DNA from: Blastocatellia bacterium | GTDB taxonomy: Bacteria; Acidobacteriota; Blastocatellia; UBA7656; JADIYM01 | Length of the DNA: 64,000 nt | Assembly (NCBI GenBank): GCA_016705245.1 | Contig: JADIYM010000023.1 | Coordinates: 1-64,000 of the forward strand | Direction: 5' to 3' | Position numbers and translations under genes: made by a program | Part shown: piece after piece, positions 1 through 8,913 of the stretch | Layout of the letters: the number at the start of each line of letters is the position of its first letter | Numbering within the stretch: the stretch's first letter is position 1 | Notes under the pieces: generated by a model | The model's database searches: none | Seen by the model: only the letters and a program-made list of their open reading frames with translations | Told to the model about the DNA's origin: nothing

Positions 1-2148
1 AGCCGGTCTCGTCGATGTAGAGCGAGAGCTTCGCCGTGCGCCCATACATCACGGGAGTCGCGGTGACCGAGAACTTCGCCGTTTCGCCCTCCCCGCTCGA
101 CGAGACAACGAGTCGGTACCCCGACAACTCGTTCGCGATCTGCTCGGCCGCCCCCGCGTCGAGCGCCCCGGACGACTTCAGGTCGTCGAGTCCAGCGAAG
201 CGTCCATTCTTTACCCGGTACGTCGACTCGGCATCGGCGATCAGGTTCAACGCGCCAATCGCCGTGTTGTGACTCGACTCGATACGTTCACGTCGTGGAC
301 CGTCGACGATCCACTCGCGCATCAGCTTGTTGTAGGCGGCCGTGATCGGCGCCATCGGCGATGAGTTCTCCCAATTGACGCCCGTTGCATTGCGCAACAC
401 CGTAGAACCGAACGGATTGGTCAGTGTAGAGACAGCCTGCCACGCGAACATCTGCTCGACATCGAATCCGGGACCGTCACCGCTTTCGATCTGCTTGCGC
501 AACTCCTCCTGCGCCTTCGCCGACGCTTCGAGCTGGTCCGCGTCGTGCTCCGCCGACGAATACGTCGCGACAACGGCGCCACCCAGCCACTCGCTTGACG
601 CCGACTGGTATCCGGGCGTTTCCGCGAGCGTTGATTCCGATGCAGATGCATCCACGCACCGACGTACGTCGTCAGTCTGCCCGACGATCCCGAAGTCCTC
701 GACGAACGCCATAGCGAAGCCAGCCATCTCCCACAACTCCGCTCCTTGTAGTCCACGGCGGCAAGCGCGGGAGCGCCCGGTATCTGGCCGAACGTCTTCT
801 GAACCATCTTGCGGAACGGCTCGCGGTCGCGGACCTCGACGAGCGCCACGCGCACCGGCTTCGGAGCGTCCGGCTTTTTCACCGAACGGCCCGCTCCGCC
901 GCCAAACACCTCGAAACCCTCCGTGAATGCGATCTCGCGCCCGAGCGCCGGCAGCAGTTCGTTCCGGAGGCTGACGCCGATCGTCGATTCGATCTCCTCG
1001 ACCTGCTGCACGAACGACTTGCCGTTAGGAGGAGGCAGGATCGGGCCAAAGTACTGCTCGGCGAGATCAAAGATCCTCACCGGATCGGCTGCGATCGACT
1101 GCAGCATGCCGCACGTCGCCGGCACGTACTCGCGGCCCCAGAACTGCACCGACGGCGGATCGGCAACGACCGCGACCAACCCGTTCACCGAGCGGTCGAT
1201 CTCGACGTCGTAACGGACCTTGACGTTGTTGCCGTCCACCCTGGCTCCGCTCGCAAGCCCGAGCACGGCGTGGAGTCCGAAGAAGTTTCGGGTCGCCTCG
1301 CGCATCGCCAGGTCGTATGGCGAGAGCTTCGACTTCGCATCTTCCTCGTCCGGTCCAGGCACGCCGAGCGACTTCGAAAACGACTCTGCCATCGCCGTGC
1401 CGTTGATGAACACGAACAGGTGTTCCTGTCCGCCCGCGTGTTTTGCAAGCGCGGTGGCATATCCGGGCTCGTCACCGATTCGACGTCCGTCCGTCGCCAA
1501 TGACTCGATGAGGGCGACGACCGATGCCCGCGCGCCAAAGACCACCGTGCGGCCCGAGGTCGCAATCGCCAGGTCGTCGAAAACCACCGCTTCGACACCT
1601 TTGACGGTGATCGTCCCGCGCCTCGCACCCTTGCTTTCCGCAAGCGGCCCCAACAGCTTGTCGCGCAGGAATCCGGGCGCGTCGTTCGACGAACACCGGA
1701 CGACGAAGACCATCGCGCGTTCGTTGAACGACATCGTGGCGACGGCCTTCGACGTCTCGGGTACGGTCGCGATCGCAACCGATGAATCGAGAATCGCGGT
1801 CAGTTCGCGGCTCGCGATGACAGGCGGCTTGCCCGACTTCGAATCGTCACCGAACCGCTCGTTGAGCATCTGGAGGAGAGGATCGGAACCGCCAAACTGA
1901 TCGATGAGCGTCGCGAGGTGAGGGATCTCGATGAAGACTCCCGTTCGTTCCGGAAACAGTCGGGAAAAGTCGACCGACAGATCCGGCTTCTTCGCCGCTC
2001 CCCGAGCCGGACGGCTCGCTCGAGCGCGCGGGGCCTCGGATGGACTTGCCGAAACGGGACCCGCGGCCGTCGGCGGTTCCTGGGCCAATCCGACCGACGC
2101 CGAGATCAGGAGCGCACCGAGCGCGAAACCAATGCACTTCCGGGTCAT
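1..2148 (-). CDS. Exported protein, frameshifted, 3' end beyond window
   Basis: I do not recognise a named family. The ATG at 2148 follows GGAGG with good spacing, and the N-terminus (MTRKCIGFALGALLISASVG) is a signal peptide. The mature region (PERTGVFIEIPHLATLIDQF onward) resembles DUF3352-like exported proteins of unknown function, so it should act in the periplasm. The frame breaks near 742-746: the codons after VDYK become basic nonsense, while a +1 shift restores a coherent protein (AELWEMAGFAMAFVEDFGIV). Loss of one G from a GGG run (AAGGGA read as AAGGA) explains this. The restored frame runs off the left edge. Its last part (ADAESTYRVKNGRFAGLDDL, then FSVTATPVMYGRTAKLSLY) looks like the globular part of a type IV pilin-like domain. 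The frameshift is either a sequencing error or real decay. Confidence 0.7.
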
Positions 2149-2326
2149 TAACCGCCTCCGGCAGGGGAGTTCCGTCTCGACGCGCATCCTACCCCAGGCC
2201 CTTCGGCCTGCGACAGTGTTGCGCTTCGGAATCGGTTGCGCGCCGCCGCGCCGACGTTTCGATGCACCGCCGGCCAATTCGTGGTATTCGTGCCGCGCTC
2301 CTACCTCGAAACTGGAGGCCCGTCCC

Positions 2327-3142
2327 GTGACTTTCACCGGAAAGAGCATCGTCATCACCGGCGCTTCGTCGGGAATCGGACGCGAACTTGCGGTTGCGCT
2401 GGCCCGCGAAGGCGCGAACCTGACGCTCGCGGCTCGCGATGCGGACGCGCTCGCCTTGGTGGTTCGTGACTGCGAGTCGGCGGGAGGCAAGGCCATCGCC
2501 ATCCCCACGGACGTCTGCGATCAGTCCGCGTGCGCTGCACTCGTGAAGGCAGCGGTCGACGCATTCGGAGGCGTCGACGTTCTAGTCAACAACGCCGGCA
2601 TCTCGATGTGGGGCCGCTTCGAGGAGATGACCGACCTCTCGATGGTCGAGCGCATCATGCGGGTGAATTACTTCGGCGCGGTGTACTGCACGCACGCGGC
2701 ACTTCCATACGTGAAGGCGTCGAAGGGACTGCTCGTCGCGGTTTCGTCACTGACCGGGAAGACCGGAGTTCCGACGCGGACCGCTTACGCGGCGAGCAAA
2801 CACGCCATGCAGGGATTCTTCGATTCGTTGCGAATCGAGCTGATGGGCTCGGGAGTCGACGTGCTCGTGGTCAGCCCCGGATTCGTGGCGACCCCGATTC
2901 GCGACCGGGCCCTCGGCCCCGACGGCAAGCCCCGCGGAAAAAGCCCGCGCGACGAGGACAAGGGCAACATGTCGGTCGAGGAGTGCGTGCGGCAGATCGT
3001 GTCGGCGATGCGAAGGCGTAAACGCGAGCTCGTGATGACACTCACGGGTCGAGTCGGGGTAATCGTGAAGGCGTTCGCGCCCGGGTTGGTCGATCGACTG
3101 GCGGCGCGACTCAACAGCGAGAGGAACAGGAAGACCACGTAG
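2327..3142 (+). CDS. Short-chain dehydrogenase/reductase (SDR)
   Basis: A 271-residue classical SDR, predicted to be a cytoplasmic NAD(P)-dependent oxidoreductase; the substrate cannot be told. It shows the cofactor motif TGASSGIG at the N-terminus, NNAG after the fourth strand, the catalytic serine in VSSLTG and the YAASK catalytic pair. The C-terminal extension (VGVIVKAFAPGLVDRLAARL) is a short hydrophobic segment also seen in the membrane-associated DHRS7-like branch of SDRs. The frame is open much further upstream, but the GTG at 2327 has CTGGAGG about 9 bases before it and gives the standard N-terminus (MTFTGKSIVITGAS). It is divergent from the left-edge gene and convergent with the MscS gene across a perfect hairpin. 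Confidence 0.85.
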   Translation: MTFTGKSIVITGASSGIGRELAVALAREGANLTLAARDADALALVVRDCESAGGKAIAIPTDVCDQSACAALVKAAVDAFGGVDVLVNNAGISMWGRFEEMTDLSMVERIMRVNYFGAVYCTHAALPYVKASKGLLVAVSSLTGKTGVPTRTAYAASKHAMQGFFDSLRIELMGSGVDVLVVSPGFVATPIRDRALGPDGKPRGKSPRDEDKGNMSVEECVRQIVSAMRRRKRELVMTLTGRVGVIVKAFAPGLVDRLAARLNSERNRKTT

Positions 3143-3175
3143 GCCCCGGGGCGTGATTCACGGATTCCTCTGCGC

Positions 3176-3231
3176 CTTTGCGCCTTTGCGCCTTTGCGCG
3201 AGTTTTCACGCAAAGGCGCAAAGGCGCAAAG
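3176..3231. repeat. Perfect 23-bp inverted repeat (hairpin family A)
   Basis: The arms at 3176-3198 and 3209-3231 are exact reverse complements separated by a 10-base loop. Each arm is a run of the 8-base word CGCAAAGG or its complement. It lies between two convergent genes, so it may act as a bidirectional terminator or transcript end, although there is no proper T-run. The same word array forms the hairpin at 32357-32424. Confidence 0.85.
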
Positions 3232-3245
3232 CGGATGAGTCGGAG

Positions 3246-4961
3246 CTATTCGATCAACGCCGGGCGCTTCTTTTCCTCGCCGGGTTCCCCGTTCGGCATA
3301 ACGACCACGGTCTGCATGCCTTCAGCGAACTCGATCCCGAGCCTCTCCGCCAGCCGCAGGAGCTCCAGCGCGAACTCGTGCCTGAGCCGATTCTCCGTTG
3401 CTGCATCCGGGGCCTCGAAAAACACCACGACGGCGACCTCGATCGCCGCCGGCGTGAACCCGCTCACGGCCGCCGTCACTCCATCCTGCCGCATCGTTGC
3501 CGGCCTCGCCTTCACGAGCTCGACGATCCCCTCGCAGAGCTTCTCGATTCGATCCGTCGCCGTGGCGTGACCGAGAACCAGCGTCGTCTTCCAGCGCCGC
3601 CAGCGGCGCATTCCGAAGTTCTCGACAGCGGTCACGGTCAGCGTCAGATTCGGCATCGTCACGAGCGAGTCCTCCGCCGTTCGAATCCGAGTGCTCCGCA
3701 GTCCTACTTCCTCCACCTGCCCTTCAACCGTCCCGATCTTCACCCAATCGCCAGCCCGGAACGGCTTGTCGAGAATCACAGTCAGCGAACCGAAGAAGTT
3801 CCCAAGCGTGTCCTTCGCCGCAAGCGCGATGGCGACGCCGCCCAGTCCGAGTCCGGCGAGCAGGCCAGTGATCTCGACGTCGAAGTTGTCCGCGAAAACC
3901 GCAATGGCGACGACCGCGATCACGATGCGCATCGACGTTCGCACTAGCGGCACTAGAAGCAGGTCGATCGTCGAGTCGGCCTTCGAGGCTCGCTTGCGCA
4001 GCGCCGACATGAAGAGCTCGAGCACTGCGAACACCACGAAAACGGTCGCGGTGACGGCCACGAACCGCATCGCAACGAGCAGAACCGTGTGCATCCAGAG
4101 CGGAAGCCCGAGCCACGAAAGACCGTAGAGCCAGAGCACCGCCATCAGGAGCATGCCGACTGGATTGAACCCCTTTCGCACCTGGTCGTCGGTCAGGGAC
4201 TCCCACCGGCGGCGCAGCATTCCACCGAACGCGACCGTCAACAGCCAGCCTGTTCCCCGCCAGATGAGACCACCCACGCCCGCGAACGCGAAGAGCGCAA
4301 TCCACTGCCAGTGTTCGAGGATGAACCACTTGTTGCGCAGCGTTCGCGGGATGAGCTGTCGGATCAGCTGATACCGGGTCTGGAGTGCCGGTTCAGTCTT
4401 GTCTTCCGTTAGCCGAGGGCTCTGCTCGAACGCGCGAAGGAGCGACGGTATGGAGGCGACCGTCTCCTTGGTGAAGAGCCAGCGTCCGGATTTCCGCCTT
4501 GCGATCGAGATCTCGCCTTCAGGCGATCGGTAGAACACCCAGGGCTCTCCGAGCGGGTCGTCCGGAACGGTTGCTGGATCGACGTACTCGATCCGGTCGA
4601 TGACGCTCTTCAGGTGGATGGCGAGCTCCGGGCCCTTCGATTCCCACAGTGGCTGCGGAAGCCCACCCAGATCCAGACAGCGGACGGCCACCTTCATCGG
4701 GTCGGCACCCATCTCGTCTTCGGACTTGCTGAAGGACTCGACGAACGTGCGGATCGTCGCTCGCGCCGACGCGAACTCCGGCTCGACCGGCACTTCAGCC
4801 TCGGCGGGTGTCGGCGGCTGGTTCGTCGTGGCACTCGACGCGGGGGGCAAGCCTGGAATCAGGGGGACGTCCTGAGCCCGTGCAATCTGGCTCGCCATCG
4901 TTACCAGGACCACGGCCAGGCCCAGCAGGCGTCCGGCAGACACGAAACCAGCGATCTTCAT
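3246..4961 (-). CDS. MscS-family mechanosensitive ion channel, exported N-terminal domain
   Basis: A 571-residue inner-membrane channel of the small-conductance mechanosensitive family, which opens under membrane tension to release solutes. A signal peptide (cleavage near residue 29) is followed by a periplasmic region of about 190 residues and several membrane helices. The MscS pore and beta domain lie at roughly 350-430 (VAIALAAKDTLGNFFGSLTV, then DKPFRAGDWVKIG). The soluble C-terminal domain ends at EKKRPALIE. The start overlaps the stop of the upstream kinase gene as ATGA (4958-4961), which implies translational coupling. It may therefore act with, or be controlled by, that kinase; this is inference from position. 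MscS proteins with long extra periplasmic domains are common in Gram-negatives. Confidence 0.88.
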   Translation of the reverse strand: MKIAGFVSAGRLLGLAVVLVTMASQIARAQDVPLIPGLPPASSATTNQPPTPAEAEVPVEPEFASARATIRTFVESFSKSEDEMGADPMKVAVRCLDLGGLPQPLWESKGPELAIHLKSVIDRIEYVDPATVPDDPLGEPWVFYRSPEGEISIARRKSGRWLFTKETVASIPSLLRAFEQSPRLTEDKTEPALQTRYQLIRQLIPRTLRNKWFILEHWQWIALFAFAGVGGLIWRGTGWLLTVAFGGMLRRRWESLTDDQVRKGFNPVGMLLMAVLWLYGLSWLGLPLWMHTVLLVAMRFVAVTATVFVVFAVLELFMSALRKRASKADSTIDLLLVPLVRTSMRIVIAVVAIAVFADNFDVEITGLLAGLGLGGVAIALAAKDTLGNFFGSLTVILDKPFRAGDWVKIGTVEGQVEEVGLRSTRIRTAEDSLVTMPNLTLTVTAVENFGMRRWRRWKTTLVLGHATATDRIEKLCEGIVELVKARPATMRQDGVTAAVSGFTPAAIEVAVVVFFEAPDAATENRLRHEFALELLRLAERLGIEFAEGMQTVVVMPNGEPGEEKKRPALIE

Positions 4962-7537
4962 TGGCGATTCAGCTCCTTCACCAGTCGGAAACCGAGATTG
5001 GACGTCCTGAAGAGCGGGATCGTCTTGACCCGTGCCGCGGCACGGCAGTTTGTCATACCCGAGATCCACGAGCCCCCACGTGCGATCCGCACTCCGGTTT
5101 CGACGAGTGGATGACCGGGTTCCGGTTCCGGCTCGGCGAGAGCCTGCTCGGCCGACACGAGGTCGACGACGTCCGCCGCCCATTGGAGGACACCGCCCGC
5201 GACGTCGCGCACCCCGTACGGACTTTCGTCGATCGGAAACGCACCGATGGGCTCAGGCTGGTGAACACCTGGCCGCGATTCCCTGGTCTTGCTGAAGGCC
5301 GAGTCGAATCCGTCTCCCCACGGAAAGAACCGCTCGTCGGCGCCGCGAGCCGCCTTTTCCCACTCCATCTCCGACGGCAGCCGGTACGTCGCGCCGTCGC
5401 GCCTGCCGAGCCACCGACAGTAGGCGACGGCGTCGAACCAGTCGATGCTGTCTACTGGAAGGTCCCACGCCTCCGATTCGGAGCAGTAATCGCGGCCGGC
5501 TCCTTCAATGAGGTGATCCCAGTCCGGCTCCCATCCCTTCTCACCGCGGCGCACGAGTCCCGAATCGTCGATCGCGGAGCCAGGCAGCCGTTTCGCGGCC
5601 CATTCGGGCGACGTGGCGTCGAGCTCGTCGATGAAACGAAGGTATTCGCGATACGTCACCGGAAAACGCCCGATCGCGAAACCGTCGACGTGAACCCTTC
5701 GCCGCGGAAGCGAGCCGATCGCCTGCGGGTCGCCGCCGACAAAGCACTCTCCTGCGGGCACGTAGACGAAGTCCTCACCAATCTCCGCCTCGGTGAAGAG
5801 CGGCACGCTGACGTCCGTCCACTCGCCGCGTCGCACCCGGATGGGTTGGCGCACGTCGCGATAACCCGCCATGCGCAACACCAGCACGTAACTGCCGGGC
5901 TCGAGCTCCATTTCGTCGAGCGGTGTCTGCCCGAGCCACCTTTCGTCCGCGGGAACGAGCCTCCGCAACCGCGGCACGTAACGGAACGCGATCACGTCGG
6001 CGCCGGCGGGATAGGTCTTGACGCTGACGCTGCCACGGGCCGTGAGGATCGCGGTGAATCGTCCGTCGTCGACTTCGCGAACGAGCGATTCGTAGTAGAT
6101 TCGGCGCGGCCGATCGCGGTCCACCGCAGCCTGCTCCGCGCAATCCATGTAGAGCTCCGCGAGACCCTCGCGTGCCTCGACACAGTCGGCATCGTAACCA
6201 AGCGCCTGCGAATAGAGCTCGACCGCGGAAGCCAGGGTCTGGGCTCGCTCGGTGTCGATCGCCTCGACACGCTCCTCGAGACCCCACGCCCCCACTTTCC
6301 GGTCGATCGGCTCCCAGGCCCGCACGCTCTCGAGCTGCCGCCGCGCCTCGTTGGCAATGCGATCGCGTTCGCCGCCAAGTTCGCGGTACCGCACCGCGAC
6401 GGGACGAGCGAGCTCGACGAGACGCGATGCCTCTTCGCGACGCCGATTTCGCTCCTTGGCGCCTTCGAGGAACGCCTCAACCTCGTCGGCGACGGTGCTG
6501 GCCGAGTCGGGCCGGTCGTTTTTCGACTTCGCGAGCATCTTCAGGCAGAGGTCGTTGAGGACAAGCGGGCACGCGTGGACGAAGTCGCGTGGCGGCACAG
6601 GAGACTGTGTGATGGTTCGGACGAGCGTCGAAGCAACCGTATCTCCACTGAATGGACGGCCGTGCGTGAGTATTTCGTAAAGAATCACGCCAAGCGCGAA
6701 GATGTCCGAACGGTGATCCACGCGACCGAAGTCGTCCGAGATCTGTTCCGGAGGCATGTAGCCCGGTGTGCCGCCGATCGTGATCGTCTGGGAAGTGTCG
6801 GCCTCGGGTCCTTCCGATTCCGACTGGCCGAGTTCCGAGATCCTCCGCGCGAGGCCCCAGTCGGCGATGTAGACCTCGCCATAGTCACCGAGCAGGACGT
6901 TGTCGGGCTTGAGGTCACAGTGGACCACGCCCTCGGCGTGCGCATAGGCCATTGCCCGACAGATCTGAACGAAGACCGTGCAGAGCCGGGCCATCGGCCA
7001 GTCGTCACGCAGCGCATCGGGCCCGAGCACGGAGCGCATCGAGCGCTGCTTGACGATCCGCATCGTGTAGAACGGCTGGCCATCGGGAAGCGTCCCCAGG
7101 TCGTACACGGGAACGATTCCTGGGTGCTCGAGCTGGGCGGTGATCGACGCTTCTCGAAGGAAGTGCTCCGAACGGTCCGGGTGGGCCGCGTCCCGGCGAA
7201 TTAGCGTCTTGAGCGCGATCGTGCGGCCGATGGCTCGGTCGCGGGCCGCGACGACACGGCCTTCACCGCCCTGACCCAGCAGCCTTCCGATGGTGTACCG
7301 CGAGGTTTCGTGCGAAGACTCGGCATCGCGCACAGCCCGGGTCGCGCGCTCCAGGGCGGCGGCGATCTCTGGATTGAGCGCGGCGATCTCGGCACCAAGC
7401 CCGGCGATGCCATTGACGGCGACAAAGGTGCGGGGCGCGTTGTCGGGATAGGGTTCCGTGCGGCTCGGCGGATCGACGGGCTTGCCGTCGGGGCCGACAC
7501 GGATGGTCACATCGTTGAAGTACTCGTCCGCAGGCAC
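4958..7537 (-). CDS. Ser/Thr protein kinase with PEGA-like and formylglycine-enzyme-like domains
   Basis: About 859 residues from the proposed GTG at 7537. The kinase domain (about 80-355) has GQGGEG at 89-94, the lysine in IALK (110), the catalytic loop HCDLKPDN (Asp208), DWG in place of DFG (226-228) and PPE in the activation segment, so it should be active. A charged helical linker follows, then a PEGA-like beta domain (about 500-582), then a C-terminal FGE-sulfatase/SUMF1-like domain (about 588-859) with RLPSEMEWEKAARG, RGGSW and GFRLV. In this domain family most members do not generate formylglycine. No membrane helix is evident, so the protein is probably cytoplasmic. The frame is open to 7663, but that extension lies in an intergenic hairpin repeat. 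The GTG at 7537 is a judgement without a strong ribosome site. Confidence 0.88.
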   Translation of the reverse strand: MPADEYFNDVTIRVGPDGKPVDPPSRTEPYPDNAPRTFVAVNGIAGLGAEIAALNPEIAAALERATRAVRDAESSHETSRYTIGRLLGQGGEGRVVAARDRAIGRTIALKTLIRRDAAHPDRSEHFLREASITAQLEHPGIVPVYDLGTLPDGQPFYTMRIVKQRSMRSVLGPDALRDDWPMARLCTVFVQICRAMAYAHAEGVVHCDLKPDNVLLGDYGEVYIADWGLARRISELGQSESEGPEADTSQTITIGGTPGYMPPEQISDDFGRVDHRSDIFALGVILYEILTHGRPFSGDTVASTLVRTITQSPVPPRDFVHACPLVLNDLCLKMLAKSKNDRPDSASTVADEVEAFLEGAKERNRRREEASRLVELARPVAVRYRELGGERDRIANEARRQLESVRAWEPIDRKVGAWGLEERVEAIDTERAQTLASAVELYSQALGYDADCVEAREGLAELYMDCAEQAAVDRDRPRRIYYESLVREVDDGRFTAILTARGSVSVKTYPAGADVIAFRYVPRLRRLVPADERWLGQTPLDEMELEPGSYVLVLRMAGYRDVRQPIRVRRGEWTDVSVPLFTEAEIGEDFVYVPAGECFVGGDPQAIGSLPRRRVHVDGFAIGRFPVTYREYLRFIDELDATSPEWAAKRLPGSAIDDSGLVRRGEKGWEPDWDHLIEGAGRDYCSESEAWDLPVDSIDWFDAVAYCRWLGRRDGATYRLPSEMEWEKAARGADERFFPWGDGFDSAFSKTRESRPGVHQPEPIGAFPIDESPYGVRDVAGGVLQWAADVVDLVSAEQALAEPEPEPGHPLVETGVRIARGGSWISGMTNCRAAARVKTIPLFRTSNLGFRLVKELNRQ

Positions 7538-7584
7538 GGCGACAGGGTAGCGCGAGGCGGATGGGAGCACAAAACGCCCTGATA

Positions 7585-7684
7585 TCTCCGTGGCTCCGTG
7601 TCTCTGTGGCTCTGAGTGCGAAGCTCTGATCGTCTGACGGAGAGCTCCGCACACCGAAGACACGGAGGCGCCGAGACACGGAGT
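7585..7684. repeat. Imperfect palindromic hairpin, family B
   Basis: The left arm (about 7585-7627) consists of CTCCGTG/CTCTGTG words and the right arm (about 7640-7684) of the complementary ACACGGAG words, meeting around GAAGCTCT...AGAGCTCC. It sits between the end of a small gene and the start of the kinase gene, both on the minus strand. Relatives are at 8082-8122 (half element), 12899-12990 and 53556-53644. Confidence 0.75.
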
Positions 7685-7698
7685 TGTGCATCCGTTTC

Positions 7699-7878
7699 CT
7701 AGTTCTTCGCGGTGGCCTCCTTGACCTTCTCAGCCTTGGGCGGAACCGGCGCCGTCGCCGCGAGCTCAGTCACGAGCACGAGTGCCTTCTCGGCCCCGTA
7801 GCCTCGGATCAGGCGCTTGACCTGCTTCTTGATGGACTTCTTCGTCTGCTTGGCCTCGATAGGCTCCTCGGTTGCCAT
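7699..7878 (-). CDS. Small Lys/Ala-rich protein of unknown function
   Basis: A 59-residue protein that I do not recognise. The ATG at 7878 follows a strong AGGAGGG about 7 bases upstream, which supports translation. The sequence is highly charged, with a basic middle (KQTKKSIKKQVKRLIRGYG), a short hydrophobic stretch (ALVLVTELAA) and a Lys/Pro/Ala tail. It has no signal peptide or cysteines. The basic helix could bind nucleic acid or pack against a membrane; this is speculation. The 270-base gap upstream (7879-8148) holds only a half copy of hairpin family B at 8082-8122 and, presumably, this gene's promoter. Confidence 0.6.
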   Translation of the reverse strand: MATEEPIEAKQTKKSIKKQVKRLIRGYGAEKALVLVTELAATAPVPPKAEKVKEATAKN

Positions 7879-8081
7879 GTCGCTTCCCTCCTTAAGGTGA
7901 CGTGCGTGCCAGTGCTGCACCCTATTCGTGCATGTCGAGACTGACATCCCTCGGATAGAGCAATTGCGGTGCCTGAGACATGGCGAGCCCTGCGGCGGCA
8001 CGGGCGGATCGCGGTCCGTGGAATGGGCGGTACGGCGCAAGCGACTGCGGAATATGGCTCATGGCCGAGTCGAGCGGGGAA

Positions 8082-8122
8082 AGAGCTTCGCACACGGAGG
8101 CTCGGAGGCACGGAGGCCAGGA
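8082..8122. repeat. Half element of hairpin family B
   Basis: GAGCTTCGCACACGGAGG followed by further CGGAGGC words matches the right arm of the family B hairpins, but no left arm is visible. It looks like a decayed or single-armed copy in the gap between the small Lys-rich gene and the glycosylase. Confidence 0.55.
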
Positions 8123-8148
8123 GAAGCGAGATCTGGAATCGTCGATCC

Positions 8149-8880
8149 CTAACCTGGCGAGACGCTTCTCCACAGGTACCAGCTCGCCACCGTCCGGTAC
8201 GGCCGCCACGGCTCGCCAACTTCCAGCACGTATTTCGGCTTCGGCAATTCGGGCAGCTCGAGGAGCGCCTGGACACCCTTCTGAATCCCGAGATCCAGGT
8301 CAGGAAGAACGTCCACCCTCCCGAGCCGGAACATCAGGAACATCTGCGCCGACCATCGACCGAGACCCTTGATCCGGGTGAGCGTCTCAATCACAACGTC
8401 GTCGGGCAGGTGGTCGAGGCTCTCGAGGTCCACGTCTCCGGAATCAACCCGCTCTCCGAGATCCTTCAGATAAGAGAGCTTCTGGCGAGAGAGGCCGACC
8501 GACCTGAGGTCGGCGTCGGGAGTGTCGGCGACCTCCCCCGGTCGCGGCGCCCGTCCGCCATACAGTCCTTCGAAACGCGCGTGGATCGTTGCAGCCGCCT
8601 TGCCCGAGAGCTGCTGATACACAATCGCGCGAATCAGCGCATGGAAGTGCGTGCCGTCGGCGAGTGGCTGAAACGTGAACTTGCCGACTTGTTCGACAAC
8701 GCCGGCCATCCTCGGATCGCACGACTTGAGGTGTTTGACCGCCTTCCTGCGCTGCGAATCATCGAAGAGCGTCGGAATCTCAGTTTGAGCGACTTTGCTC
8801 GACGCCCCCTGACGCACCGTTGCATCATTCGCACCTCGACGAGTAGCATTCCCGCCTGTCTTTGCTCGAACCATGGCCAT
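8149..8880 (-). CDS. DNA-3-methyladenine glycosylase II-like (HhH-GPD superfamily)
   Basis: A 243-residue base-excision repair glycosylase of the AlkA-like branch, which removes alkylated purines from DNA. The HhH-GPD core has YQQLSGKAAATIHARF, the helix-hairpin-helix IKGLGRWSAQMFLMF and the catalytic aspartate region VLPDLDLGIQKG. The C-terminus (WRPYRTVASWYLWR) is typical of AlkA-like enzymes. There is no Fe-S cluster cysteine set, which argues against MutY/Nth. The first 35 or so residues are low-complexity and basic. The ATG at 8880 or the second ATG two codons later could be the start. It is divergent from the DUF3857 pair with only 33 bases between the starts. Confidence 0.88.
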   Translation of the reverse strand: MAMVRAKTGGNATRRGANDATVRQGASSKVAQTEIPTLFDDSQRRKAVKHLKSCDPRMAGVVEQVGKFTFQPLADGTHFHALIRAIVYQQLSGKAAATIHARFEGLYGGRAPRPGEVADTPDADLRSVGLSRQKLSYLKDLGERVDSGDVDLESLDHLPDDVVIETLTRIKGLGRWSAQMFLMFRLGRVDVLPDLDLGIQKGVQALLELPELPKPKYVLEVGEPWRPYRTVASWYLWRSVSPG

Positions 8881-8913
8881 TTCTCAGAGATTTTTCCGGA
8901 GCATACCATCCAT

